Of a DNA stretch of 64,000 nucleotides, positions 17,437 through 25,837 are shown in pieces. How positions within the stretch are numbered: position 1 is the stretch's first letter; each line of letters begins with the position of its first letter. The translations under genes were made by a program, and so were the position numbers. The DNA is taken from the NCBI RefSeq assembly GCF_035712445.1, contig NZ_DASTAT010000066.1, positions 1 to 64,000 on the forward strand. Direction: 5' to 3'. The notes under the pieces are model-generated. The model searched no databases. It saw nothing but the letters and a program-made list of their open reading frames with translations, and had not been told where the DNA came from. Source of the DNA: Oligoflexus sp. (GTDB lineage: Bacteria > Bdellovibrionota_B > Oligoflexia > Oligoflexales > Oligoflexaceae).

Positions 17437-18117
17437 TTGCAGAGGTCCCTCGACGTTTTCGATTGCGCGTTGCTTCCTTATGGCAAAGCGCTTGAAATCC
17501 AACATCAACTTCATCGCGAAGTCCGCGAAGGCCAAAGGTTTGGGGCTATCATGATGCTCCAGCATCAGCCGGTTCTGACCTTGGGAAAAAATGCCGACGC
17601 GGGACTTGTCCTGACCCAACCGGAGTCTCTTGAGGCCGCTGGTATCGAAGTGGTCACAACCGATCGCGGCGGTGAAGTCACCGCGCATGAACCAGGACAA
17701 CTCGTCGTCTATCCCATCCTTCCTCTTCACGAGCTGCGTCTGCCGCCCAAGCGTTATGTGGATCGCTTGCTGGAGACTGTGATTCTCACACTTCAGCATT
17801 TTGGTATCGCCGGCCGAAGCGATCCCGATTACCCTGGAGTGTGGGTAGGACGTGATAAAATCTGTGCGATCGGTATCAGGGTCAAAGAGCGGGTCAGTCT
17901 TCACGGGATTGCTCTCAATGTTGTGAATGACTTAAAGCTTTTTCGCCTGATCGTGCCCTGCGGCATTCGAGAAAGAGGTGTCACGTCCATGGAAAATCTT
18001 TTAGGATCAGGACCAGACCTATCCGATGTGACGCGAGTTTGGTTGCAGAAATTTTCAGAAGTCATGGATCTTTCAGTTAAAATCCAGACCGTAGACAAAT
18101 TGATGCGGAATCCGTAG
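17437..18117 (+). CDS. lipB: lipoyl(octanoyl) transferase
   Basis: A 226-residue LipB starting at a TTG with GGAGG seven bases upstream, which overlaps the end of the previous gene. The octanoyl-site motif 'LQHQPVLTLGK' is followed by 'TDRGGEVTAHEPGQLVVYPIL', 'PGVWVGRDKICAIGIRV' with the catalytic Lys, and 'IVPCGI' with the catalytic Cys at about residue 175. It moves octanoate from acyl carrier protein to the lipoyl domains of 2-oxoacid dehydrogenases and the glycine system. LipA is not in the window. It is the third gene of the hemE operon. Confidence 0.95.
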   Translation: MQRSLDVFDCALLPYGKALEIQHQLHREVREGQRFGAIMMLQHQPVLTLGKNADAGLVLTQPESLEAAGIEVVTTDRGGEVTAHEPGQLVVYPILPLHELRLPPKRYVDRLLETVILTLQHFGIAGRSDPDYPGVWVGRDKICAIGIRVKERVSLHGIALNVVNDLKLFRLIVPCGIRERGVTSMENLLGSGPDLSDVTRVWLQKFSEVMDLSVKIQTVDKLMRNP

Positions 18118-18180
18118 AATCGTTGACCCGAGTGTTTCTCGGCGGAAACATGCGTACTGTCTGCAAGGGAGAGATGGAAC

Positions 18181-18486
18181 ATGGATCTTTTCGAATCGGG
18201 CGAAGTCGTGAACGATGGGAAAGTGGTGCGCGTGGCTGCGCCCGACCTCAACGACGATCCTCCTGAGCTGCTGGAATGCTGCAAAAGAACAATTGGCATG
18301 CACGCCAAGAACAATCCGATGATGGTATGCGGTGAGTGCAAGAAAATTATCAAGGTCTTCGATAACGATAAGGCTTATCGAAACTACCAGCGTTTTTGCG
18401 CATCACGCCATCGTCGCTTTCTAGCGACTCCATTTGGCGATCAACATGTGGTGATTTTTAAAAATTACGACAGTTATTCGGCCTGA
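18181..18486 (+). CDS. small Cys-rich protein, unknown
   Basis: A 101-residue cytoplasmic-looking protein with a GGGAGAG ribosome site. The cysteines cluster as 'LLECCKRTIGMH', 'MVCGECKKII' (C-x2-C) and 'FCASRHRRF'. This could build one zinc site from the C-x2-C pair and the later Cys/His. The C-terminus 'HVVIFKNYDSYSA' is neutral. I do not recognise a family. It follows lipB by 63 bases in the same direction and is closed by the hairpin at 18497-18516. The zinc site is inference from spacing only. Confidence 0.7.
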   Translation: MDLFESGEVVNDGKVVRVAAPDLNDDPPELLECCKRTIGMHAKNNPMMVCGECKKIIKVFDNDKAYRNYQRFCASRHRRFLATPFGDQHVVIFKNYDSYSA

Positions 18487-18496
18487 ACGGGAGGGA

Positions 18497-18516
18497 GAGC
18501 GACCCTTGGGTCGCTC
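18497..18516. terminator. hairpin between convergent genes
   Basis: GAGCGACC and GGTCGCTC pair over a four-base loop, 8 bp, between the convergent small Cys-rich gene and the CtpA-like gene. A short CTCTTC follows on the plus strand but there is no true T run, so the terminator role is moderate. Confidence 0.45.
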
Positions 18517-18520
18517 CTCT

Positions 18521-19813
18521 TCAAATCTTCGCCTTCACACCTTTCGGTCCGAAAAAGCGCACACTCCTCAGAAACGAATACGCGGAAACCAGTTGGTAGT
18601 CTTCCTTCTGGATGTCAGGCCATTTTTCGATTTCAGTCTGAATGCCGGAACTCTTGGCCAGATCGGACAGGTCACCGCTTTCAATGTGGCCCTTCAGATC
18701 CGCTTCCTTGCGTGTCGTAGCATTCTTGACTTCAAACTGCTGCGGCGGGACCACGACGTCAGGCGTGATGCCCTTGGCCTGGATCGAACGATCCTTCGGC
18801 GTATAGTAGCGGGCGACCGTGATCTTGAGTCCGCTGTGATCGGGCAGCGACACGAGCGTTTGCACTGAACCCTTGCCAAAGGACGTGGAACCCATGATCA
18901 GGGCCCTTTCATGATCCTGCAGAGCGCCTGCCACGATTTCCGACGCGCTGGCGCTGCCGCCATTGATCAGGACCACGATCGGCAGATCCGCGTAAGTGCC
19001 CCGCTTATGCGCAAATTCGCGCTCGATATCCTTATTGCTGCGGCCCACTGTGGAAACAATGACGCCGGACTCGATGAATAGATCGGCCACCTTCACCGCC
19101 TGATCCAGAAGGCCTCCGGGATTGTCCCGCAGGTCGAAGACCATGCCCTTGCTGGCCTGGGCGTACTTTTCCACGACGTCCTTCAGCTCATCAGCCGTGT
19201 TGTCCTGAAAGCTTGAAATGCGGGCATAGAAAATGCCGTTGCCGAGGTCGGCGGAGCGCACCGATTTCACCTTGATGATCTCGCGAACCAGGGTGAATTG
19301 AAGCGGCTTCTCCTCACCTTTTCGGCGAACCGTAAGCTTGATCTTGCTGTCCGGTTTTCCGCGCATGAGTTCGGACGCGTCACCGGATTTGATCTGATCC
19401 ACGGGGGTGTCGTCGATCGCGATGATTTCATCACCGGATTTGATCCCGGCCCGATAGGCCGGAGTATCCTCGATCGGCGAGACCACGATCATCTTTCCGC
19501 GTTCGGTCGAGACGATGATGCCGACGCCCCCGAATTTCCCTTGGGTATCCGAGGTCAGCTGATCGAAGGCTCTGCGCGGCATGACCATGGTATGCGGATC
19601 GAGGTTGCTGACGACGCCCTTCAGCGCGTTGTAGACCATGTCATCGGCTTTGACCTTGGTGGGATCGACATAAAGGTTTTCAAGATAATAAAGGCCGCGC
19701 GCCAGGGTTTCCAGCGAGCGGTAGCGGGTGTCAGCGACTTCCGAGTCACTCGCGGCATGGGATGGTGCGGAGCCAAGTAAAGACAGCAAAAGCCAGAATT
19801 TGCGAACAGACAT
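18521..19813 (-). CDS. carboxy-terminal processing protease (S41, CtpA-like)
   Basis: A 430-residue periplasmic protease. The ATG at 19813 has AAGGAA upstream; a signal peptide follows, ending near 'APSHA'. The N-terminal helical region contains 'SLETLARGLYYLENLYVDP', then a PDZ domain ('FGGVGIIVSTERGKMIVVSPIEDTPAYRAGI') at about residues 95-175. The catalytic domain has 'VFDLRDNPGGLLDQAV', the Ser in 'NGGSASASEIVAGAL' and the Lys in 'TSFGKGSVQ'. This Ser-Lys dyad protease trims C-termini of periplasmic or outer-membrane proteins, often together with a TPR lipoprotein adaptor (NlpI in E. coli). Notably, a TPR lipoprotein gene lies directly upstream on the same strand, which suggests a similar pair. 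Confidence 0.93.
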   Translation of the reverse strand: MSVRKFWLLLSLLGSAPSHAASDSEVADTRYRSLETLARGLYYLENLYVDPTKVKADDMVYNALKGVVSNLDPHTMVMPRRAFDQLTSDTQGKFGGVGIIVSTERGKMIVVSPIEDTPAYRAGIKSGDEIIAIDDTPVDQIKSGDASELMRGKPDSKIKLTVRRKGEEKPLQFTLVREIIKVKSVRSADLGNGIFYARISSFQDNTADELKDVVEKYAQASKGMVFDLRDNPGGLLDQAVKVADLFIESGVIVSTVGRSNKDIEREFAHKRGTYADLPIVVLINGGSASASEIVAGALQDHERALIMGSTSFGKGSVQTLVSLPDHSGLKITVARYYTPKDRSIQAKGITPDVVVPPQQFEVKNATTRKEADLKGHIESGDLSDLAKSSGIQTEIEKWPDIQKEDYQLVSAYSFLRSVRFFGPKGVKAKI

Positions 19814-19950
19814 GGACGTTCCTTTCGCGCAGCCGTGGGTCACGGTTAAGGCGATCAGTGTGAGACTGAAGATTGGATGGTGGCCTCTAACATTTTGCTC
19901 GGGAACAACCACATCAGGCTAGGATTTTTTTGCGGCCATGAGGCCCACTC

Positions 19951-20919
19951 TCAGTTGGTCCCGGTCCGGGCTGGGCGTACGCGGCCGTTCTGAGCGTGAA
20001 TGATATTTTTGGGATCGCTTTTGGTCGTGTTCGCAAGAAGCTTGCGCGCCTTCATGCGATCCGCCGCATCCAGCTCCTTGTCCGCAAGATATTCCTGGAT
20101 CAGCGCCATGGCTTTGCTGGTGTCGCCCCGTGCAGTCCATTGGGTCACGAGGGCGTGAATCGGATCGAAGCACTTCATGCAGGCGTCGCGGGCTTTCTGA
20201 TATTCACTCAGGGCGAGATCGGTGTTGCGCGTGTGCTCGTACAACTGACCAAGTCGCATCAGCGACAGGTAATAGTAGGGATTGACTTCAATCGCAAGCT
20301 TGTAATATTTCTCTGCGATTTTGTATTTATCCATACGTTCCGCACAGAGCGCGATGTTATGCAGAATGCGCTCGGGATACTGGTACTCCTTGCCGGCCGG
20401 GGAATTGCGCAGATCTTTCAGAGTCTTCATGGCTTTGGCGAACTGCTTTGTCTCGATATAGGCCGAGCTTAAATTCAGCGCAACCGAAGCCCGGGGCTGC
20501 AGACGATGGGATTCTTCAAAAAAACCAAGCGCCATTTTGGGATTCTGTAAAGAGAGATAGGTGAGTCCCATCAAATTCTTGAAGTCCGCGTCCTGCGGGT
20601 ATTTGGTCAGCAGTGGACGGAGTTCGCGCAAGGCCATGTTGGGCTGACCCTGGTTGATATAACCGATCACCAGGTTTTTTTGGGTATTGAGGAGCTCGTC
20701 CTCGCGCCTCGCTTCACCCGCCTGGTCTTTGAGAGTTTGACACCCTGGCATACATAGGATAAAAAGAATGATGTTGAATGATGCCAGAACACGACGCGGT
20801 GCCGTGATGAACGAAGCCAGAACACGACGCGGGGCCGTGATGAACGAAGCCAGAACACGACGCCAGGCCGCGTGTGCGAATGAATCCAAACCAGGGATTT
20901 GAGCCTGCAGCTGTTGCAT
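19951..20919 (-). CDS. TPR lipoprotein with tandem-repeat N-terminal extension
   Basis: A 322-residue protein. The ATG at 20919 is backed by GAGGGA six bases upstream. The first 48 residues are unusual: after 'AHAAW' come two exact copies of an 11-residue unit (R-R-V-L-A-S-F-I-T-A-P, residues 20-41) and a partial third. A hydrophobic stretch follows, ending in Met-Pro-Gly-Cys at residue 60, a poor lipobox. From residue 70 on, TPR units follow ('NMALRELRPLLTKYPQDADFKNLMGLTYLS', cut here as a pattern of paired helices) through about residue 290, similar to PilF/PilW and NlpI. It lies 137 bases upstream of the ctpA-like gene, same strand, so it may be a protease adaptor or a pilotin. Confidence 0.78.
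   Translation of the reverse strand: MQQLQAQIPGLDSFAHAAWRRVLASFITAPRRVLASFITAPRRVLASFNIILFILCMPGCQTLKDQAGEARREDELLNTQKNLVIGYINQGQPNMALRELRPLLTKYPQDADFKNLMGLTYLSLQNPKMALGFFEESHRLQPRASVALNLSSAYIETKQFAKAMKTLKDLRNSPAGKEYQYPERILHNIALCAERMDKYKIAEKYYKLAIEVNPYYYLSLMRLGQLYEHTRNTDLALSEYQKARDACMKCFDPIHALVTQWTARGDTSKAMALIQEYLADKELDAADRMKARKLLANTTKSDPKNIIHAQNGRVRPARTGTN
20783..20863. repeat. 33-bp in-frame tandem repeat
   Basis: The 15-base core GCCAGAACACGACGC recurs at 20783, 20816 and 20849, exactly 33 bases apart. Copies one (20783-20815) and two (20816-20848) differ at one base; copy three is partial and then diverges. In the minus-strand TPR lipoprotein this gives an 11-residue repeat just before the membrane segment. 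Confidence 0.93.
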
Positions 20920-20997
20920 GGTTGTTCCCTCAAAAGCGTCGTAAGTTTATGGTTCTTCATTCCAGCTTAATATGGTTAACTTCCGGATGGAAGGCCT

Positions 20998-21023
20998 GCA
21001 CGATCGAAAGCCGATGATCGTGC
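20998..21023. promoter_or_regulatory. inverted repeat in the rodZ-like leader
   Basis: GCACGATC (20998-21005) and GATCGTGC (21016-21023) are perfect arms around ten bases, 28 bases before the rodZ-like ATG. It may be an operator for the divergent pair or a leader stem. A short CGCTTTT follows on the plus strand. Confidence 0.35.
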
Positions 21024-21051
21024 CGCTTTTAGAAACGCGACGGAGCCCAAT

Positions 21052-22071
21052 ATGACGAAAATCGACAATGAGCAGGCCGAATCCAACAAACCACTTGAGG
21101 GTAAAGCGCCCGTAGATGAGCGCCCCTTTGGAGCCATGCTGCGCGCCGCCCGTGAACAGTCGGGCTTTACAATCGAACGAGCAGCGATGGCGACGCGGAT
21201 TTCCCCGCCTTTTGTCGAAGCCCTGGAACAAGGGAATTTCGCCCAACTGCCCGGCGCCGTTTTCGGTCGCGGATTCATTCGGAACCTCTGCAAAGTCTAT
21301 GGCGTGGATTCGGCAGAAATTCTTGCCGCTTTTGATCGCAGCATCAATCCACCCAGCCCCGGCAAAGGCAAGGACGTCATCAGCCCCAGCGTGCGGGATG
21401 AAAAACGTCATCAGCAGCTGAAAAAAGGCGTGCTCCTCATCCAGCCCAACGAATGGAAAGGCCGCATCAAGGCTTTGGCCCCGCATCATTATCTGCGCGC
21501 CAAACCCCTGATTCTTTTGGTGGCAGCCCTCGTGGTCGGTGCGATCATCATCAATCAGATCGATATCGCGACGCGTGATTCCGCCAGCGAATTGGCACAA
21601 ACGCAAGAACGCAGCGAAACGCCAGCCGTTCCTGCAGCGACCGCTCCATCCGCTGATGTCACGCCAGCACCCGCCGCCGCTCCTGAAACCACGGCGGCCG
21701 TCTCGACTCCCGTGGCTCCGGCTGTAGCGGACAATACCCCCGCTCCTGCGGCCGCTCCGGCTCCCGCGGATCAAGAGGACACGCTGGAAGGCGGCACCCT
21801 TGTGCAATTAACGGTGAAAGAGCCCGTGACTGTGAAAATCACAAGAGATAACGACAAGCAAATCACCGGCCAATTGAAGCCTGACACTTATCGTTACCGC
21901 TTCAAAGACCAGCTGAAGTTTTATGTGGATGATTCGTCGGTCGTGGAAATCTATTTCAAAGGTCAGCGCGTCCCCACCTCGACCGTGAAGGGCGAACCCA
22001 AACGCATCACCTTCCAAAGCGCCGAGAGCGCGATTGCGAAAAAAGCAGTGCCCGGAACTTCACTGCGTTAA
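21052..22071 (+). CDS. rodZ: RodZ-like membrane protein with N-terminal helix-turn-helix
   Basis: A 339-residue protein in the RodZ layout. A cytoplasmic HTH of the Cro/cI type spans about residues 26-95 ('FGAMLRAAREQSGFTIERAA', 'FVEALEQGNF'). A basic juxtamembrane region precedes one membrane helix at about 151-170. A long Ala/Pro/Thr-rich linker follows, then a C-terminal beta domain (DUF4115-like) from about 245 with 'VQLTVKEPVTVKITRD' and 'YFKGQRVP'. RodZ links MreB to the cell-wall elongation machinery. The gene appears monocistronic, divergent from the TPR lipoprotein gene and closed by a strong terminator. Confidence 0.85.
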   Translation: MTKIDNEQAESNKPLEGKAPVDERPFGAMLRAAREQSGFTIERAAMATRISPPFVEALEQGNFAQLPGAVFGRGFIRNLCKVYGVDSAEILAAFDRSINPPSPGKGKDVISPSVRDEKRHQQLKKGVLLIQPNEWKGRIKALAPHHYLRAKPLILLVAALVVGAIIINQIDIATRDSASELAQTQERSETPAVPAATAPSADVTPAPAAAPETTAAVSTPVAPAVADNTPAPAAAPAPADQEDTLEGGTLVQLTVKEPVTVKITRDNDKQITGQLKPDTYRYRFKDQLKFYVDDSSVVEIYFKGQRVPTSTVKGEPKRITFQSAESAIAKKAVPGTSLR

Positions 22072-22095
22072 TCACCGCGAATTTTTCAAAACACC

Positions 22096-22127
22096 AAGGG
22101 CTGCTCACGAGCGGCCCTTCGTTTTTT
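22096..22127 (+). terminator. rho-independent terminator of rodZ-like gene
   Basis: A 10-bp stem (22096-22105 with 22110-22119, one G-T pair) with loop CACG is followed by CG and six T residues. It lies 25 bases past the stop. Confidence 0.9.
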
Positions 22128-22164
22128 CTAGGAGCCCTTAAGTTTGTGAGGCTCTTTCCGAACA

Positions 22165-22440
22165 GTAAGGTATGAAGATTGATTCTTCATAGGACTGGGT
22201 GGGACGGAACCTGATGTGGGTTCCTACGGAGCAGATGGGGGTTCAGAGAACCCAAGTGCGGGCTCAGGAAGAGCCGAATTGCCAGGAGGGCAGTTTTCAG
22301 AGACTCCTCACCTATCATTCCTTCGCCAGTCCTTAATTCCTTCTTCGACTGCGTTTTCGCCCTATGCGGCGCCTTTCCCGATCGCCTCTCTTTATTGCCC
22401 TTATGCCTGCAAAAAGTGTAATACTACCTCCACTTTTTAA
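22165..22440 (+). ncRNA. candidate structured RNA: run of small hairpins, two with AGGA loops
   Basis: The gap between the rodZ terminator and panC (about 350 bases) has no supported gene. It holds five consecutive inverted repeats on the plus strand: 22171-22191 (TATGAAGA/TCTTCATA), 22206-22224 (GGAACC/GGTTCC), 22239-22253 (GGGTT/AACCC), 22261-22275 (GGCTC/GAGCC, loop AGGAA) and 22280-22292 (TGCC/GGCA, loop AGGAG). An unpaired ACGGA lies between the second and third. GGA motifs exposed in short loops are the binding signature of CsrA/RsmA, and runs of them occur in CsrB/RsmZ-type sponge RNAs. A weak TTGTGA is seen 16 bases before TAAGGT at 22145-22171. An alternative is a panC leader. Confidence 0.35.
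22411..22438 (+). terminator. A/T-rich hairpin, possible terminator before panC
   Basis: AAAAAGTG (22411-22418) pairs with CACTTTTT (22431-22438). The T run is part of the stem, as in some bidirectional intrinsic terminators. It would end the candidate RNA just upstream. The same region also contains TTGCCC and TAATAC 18 bases apart (22395-22424), a possible weak panC promoter. Confidence 0.35.
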
Positions 22441-22478
22441 GTCCAAAGGGGAACCTGCGGCCGTCGTGGAGGGTATCC

Positions 22479-23336
22479 GTGCCAATCAGAACCATTATAG
22501 CGCCTGCTGATATGCGTCAATTGAGTCGAGAGTGGCGTGCCGCCGGAGAAAAAGTGGCCTTTGTGCCGACCATGGGGGCTCTGCATGACGGGCATTTGGC
22601 CCTGGTGAAGGAAGCGCAGAAAAAAGCCGAGCGCGTGGTCGTCAGCATCTTTGTGAACCCCATTCAATTCGGCCCCAAAGAGGACTTTGCGTCCTATCCA
22701 AGGATGCTACAGGCCGACAGCGAGAAACTCAGCAGTCTCGGCGTGAATGCGCTCTTTGCTCCGAATGCCGCAGACATGTATCCGGCCGGTTATGAAACCT
22801 ACGTCTTCAACGAAAAGCGTTCGGATATCCTTTGTGGTCATTTCCGCCCAGGGCATTTCCAAGGTGTGCTCACGGTTGTATGCAAACTCTTTCATATCGT
22901 CGAGCCTGACTTCGCGCTCTTCGGAAAGAAGGATTATCAGCAGTTCACGCTTCTTAAAAAAATGGCCCAGGACCTTTGTTTCCCGATTGAAGTGATCGGC
23001 TGCCCGACTCTGCGTGATCCGGATGGACTCGCCATGAGCAGCCGCAATCTGCGTCTGACCCCCGAGGAAAGAGCGCTCGCTCCCGAACTGCATCGCGCGA
23101 TGCAAATGGTGAATGAGGCGCTCAAGGGCGGCGAGACGCAAAGGAAGGTCCTGCTCGATATCTTTGCCGAACAGATGAAACATTTTCCCGCCTTCCGCGT
23201 GGAATATGCCGAGATCCGCGGCGCTTCGGACCTTGCTGATTTCAGCGAGGCGATTGATCGGCCTGCGGTTCTTCTGGTGGCCGCGCATCTGGGTTCGGTA
23301 CGTTTGATTGATAACCTGGAGCTGTCCAGTCCATGA
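22479..23336 (+). CDS. panC: pantothenate synthetase
   Basis: A 285-residue PanC starting at a GTG with GGAGGG five bases upstream. The ATP-binding 'FVPTMGALHDGHLALVKEA' carries the HxGH-like site. 'VSIFVNPIQFGPKEDF', 'FRPGHFQGVLTVVCKLFHIV', 'FGKKDYQQ' and the KMSKS-like 'DGLAMSSRNLRL' follow in order. It joins pantoate and beta-alanine with ATP to make pantothenate for coenzyme A. The stop overlaps the plsB start by four bases (ATGA). PanB and PanD are not in the window. CoA and acyl-lipid genes sharing one operon is a sensible grouping. Confidence 0.97.
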   Translation: MPIRTIIAPADMRQLSREWRAAGEKVAFVPTMGALHDGHLALVKEAQKKAERVVVSIFVNPIQFGPKEDFASYPRMLQADSEKLSSLGVNALFAPNAADMYPAGYETYVFNEKRSDILCGHFRPGHFQGVLTVVCKLFHIVEPDFALFGKKDYQQFTLLKKMAQDLCFPIEVIGCPTLRDPDGLAMSSRNLRLTPEERALAPELHRAMQMVNEALKGGETQRKVLLDIFAEQMKHFPAFRVEYAEIRGASDLADFSEAIDRPAVLLVAAHLGSVRLIDNLELSSP

Positions 23337-25837
23337 AAGAGCTGATTCGATTTTTTCATCTTATGCTGTCCTATCTTCTGCGGCCGGTTCTGCTCTGGGT
23401 CAACACCACAGCGCAGCCGGAAAACCTGAAGGAGCACCTGGATCTGACGGGCGGTCCGGTGATCTATGTTTTGCCGAAGCGTTCCATCATTGATTACCTT
23501 GTGCTGCTCACCACCTGCCGCAAATTCGGTCTGCCCGAGCCGGATCTGGGGCTCGACTTCAACCGGCATCGGCGTGCGGTCTGTCTCTTCCTGGAAAAGA
23601 CGACGGCGATAAAACGGGTGAGGCGTCTGCGACCCAGCCAGGTGCTCCTGCACCTTGTGCGTCAGGTCCAGGAACAAACCGGCGAGAAGCCGCAGATTGT
23701 TCCGGTCTCACCCTTCTGGGGCAAGGATCCTGGGACGGAAGAACCGTCGATCTTCAAACTCATCTTCAATGATGACGAGGACGCCGGCTGGCTGCAGAAA
23801 TTTTTCATCGTGATGGCTCAGGGCCGCAACAATAAACTTTATTTTGCCAAGCCCTTTCAGATCAATGAAATCCTGCAGAGCGAAGAGGATGTGAATAACG
23901 CCGCGCGCAAGATCCGAAGGATCCTGCGCATCCACTTCCGCCGCGTGCGCAATACGATTCTGGGTCAGAAACTTTACGTGCGTGAGCAGGTCATTTCCCG
24001 CGTCGTGGCCGGTAAACTCGTGCGCCAGGAGATCGAGAAGGAAGGCAAGGGACGACCGCAGCTCACCCGCAGCCTGGAAACCAGGGCGCGCGGCTATGCG
24101 CGGGAACTCTCCGCGGACCAGACCTATTCCATCGTGCGGGTCTTTGAACTCGTGCTCGGGAAACTCTGGAACAAGATTTTCTCGGGCGTCGATGCGGTGA
24201 ACGTGGAAAACGTTACGCGTCTTGCGTCTCAGAATTATGAAATCGTCTATGTCCCCACGCACAGAAGCCACCTCGATTACCTGCTCGTGAACTATACCGT
24301 CTACAAAAGCGGGCTGCCGACGCCGCATACCGCGGCCGGCATCAACCTGAACTTTTTCCCGATGGGTTGGTTTCTGCGGCGCGCGGGCGCCTTCTTCATC
24401 CGGCGTTCCTTTCACGGCAATCGCCTTTACGCGGCCGTCGTGGAAGAGTACATGCATTACCTTCTGACCCAGGGTTATCCGATCTCCTTCTTCCCGGAAG
24501 GCGGACGGAGCCGCACAGGTCGGCTTTTGCCGCTTAAAACCGGGATGCTGTCCATGGTGGTGCGGAGTTATCTCAGGAACACCGAGCGGCCCATAGCCCT
24601 TGTTCCCGTGTTCCTGGCCTATGACAAGGTCATGGAGGTGAAGAGTTATCTCACCGAACTCGGTGGAGGGGCGAAGAAGAAGGAATCCATCCTTCAACTC
24701 CTGCAGGCCCGTAAGGTGCTCCAGCAGTTCTATGGGAAGGCCTATCTTTCCTATGGAGAGCCCATCATCCTTGAAAATTTCCTGGACCATAACTACATCG
24801 GCTGGCGTGAGGCCGACGAGGAAAGACCCGAATGGCTTTCCGGAGCCGTTCACGATCTGGCCCATCTCATTTCGCGCCGGATGAATGAAGCGGCCGTCAT
24901 CGCCCCGATCGGGCTGATCGGGGTAGGTCTTCTGGCAGCCTGGCAGAAGGCTCTTCCCAAAGAGGAGCTGTTCATCTTCATGCAGCGCATGATCACTCTG
25001 CAAAGGCAGCTGCCCTATCATCCCAACGTGCGGCTCGTGAATGATGATGTGAACGCGATCTTCACCCTGGCCATGAAATTGAAAAGCATATCCCTTTTCC
25101 ATCATGCGGCGGGAGATGTCGTGTTCGTGAATGATATTGATGGGGCTCTCATAAGCTACTATCGAAACAATATCATCCACCTCTTCGCTATTCCGTCGCT
25201 CATCGCGCGTTTCTTCCAAAGGGACGATACGATTGACGAGGATTCTCTGGTGCGCGCCTGTGCCGAGATTTATAGCGTTCTGCGCGAAGAGCTTTACTTG
25301 AGCTGGGAGGAGGACGCCATTGAAGGCGTCGTCAAACGCTATGCCGAGTCTATGGCCGCTGTGGGGCTTCTCTACAAGGTCGCGCCGCAGATCTATCACC
25401 GGCCGCCGGCGCAGTCGGATGATTTCGTGGCCCTCGACATCCTGTCCCAGGCGCTGGGACTTACCTTCGATCGCTTCATCATCACCGCCGTGCTTCTGGC
25501 CAAACACAGTCAGCGCGGGCTGGTGGATAGTGACGAATTTTTGCAGCAATGTCATCGCATGGCCCAGCGCCTTGCGATCCTGAGCGGGCTTAACAACCCC
25601 GAGATCGTCGAAAAAACTTTTATTCAAAAACATATCCAGCTCCTCAAACGCAAGGGTCTTCTGATCCAGGTGGACGAGAAGAAATTGCGGATTGATGAGC
25701 GCGTGGCGGTGATGGCGCAGAACTCCCAAAGACTCCTTTCGCCTGATGCCTTGCGCAGTATCGAGCGCATTTTCAGAACCACGCATGAGGACAAGGAAGA
25801 AGAGCAGCATGGCCAAATGGAAATACACGGGGAATGA
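23333..25837 (+). CDS. plsB: glycerol-3-phosphate 1-O-acyltransferase
   Basis: An 834-residue PlsB, close to the E. coli length of about 807. The catalytic HxxxxD motif is 'HRSHLDYLL' (His310, Asp315). The glycerol-3-phosphate site 'FFPEGGRSRTGRLL' and 'IALVPVFLAYDKVME' follow, with 'FIRRSFHGNRLY' between. It acylates sn-glycerol-3-phosphate at the inner membrane using acyl-CoA or acyl-ACP, the first step of phospholipid synthesis. The gene begins inside panC's stop and its end overlaps rsgA by 29 bases. Confidence 0.95.
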   Translation: MKELIRFFHLMLSYLLRPVLLWVNTTAQPENLKEHLDLTGGPVIYVLPKRSIIDYLVLLTTCRKFGLPEPDLGLDFNRHRRAVCLFLEKTTAIKRVRRLRPSQVLLHLVRQVQEQTGEKPQIVPVSPFWGKDPGTEEPSIFKLIFNDDEDAGWLQKFFIVMAQGRNNKLYFAKPFQINEILQSEEDVNNAARKIRRILRIHFRRVRNTILGQKLYVREQVISRVVAGKLVRQEIEKEGKGRPQLTRSLETRARGYARELSADQTYSIVRVFELVLGKLWNKIFSGVDAVNVENVTRLASQNYEIVYVPTHRSHLDYLLVNYTVYKSGLPTPHTAAGINLNFFPMGWFLRRAGAFFIRRSFHGNRLYAAVVEEYMHYLLTQGYPISFFPEGGRSRTGRLLPLKTGMLSMVVRSYLRNTERPIALVPVFLAYDKVMEVKSYLTELGGGAKKKESILQLLQARKVLQQFYGKAYLSYGEPIILENFLDHNYIGWREADEERPEWLSGAVHDLAHLISRRMNEAAVIAPIGLIGVGLLAAWQKALPKEELFIFMQRMITLQRQLPYHPNVRLVNDDVNAIFTLAMKLKSISLFHHAAGDVVFVNDIDGALISYYRNNIIHLFAIPSLIARFFQRDDTIDEDSLVRACAEIYSVLREELYLSWEEDAIEGVVKRYAESMAAVGLLYKVAPQIYHRPPAQSDDFVALDILSQALGLTFDRFIITAVLLAKHSQRGLVDSDEFLQQCHRMAQRLAILSGLNNPEIVEKTFIQKHIQLLKRKGLLIQVDEKKLRIDERVAVMAQNSQRLLSPDALRSIERIFRTTHEDKEEEQHGQMEIHGE

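Noticed and set aside
22216..22440. 74-codon open frame in the gap before panC
   Set aside because: No ribosome site, no conserved pattern, and the hairpins explain the region better.
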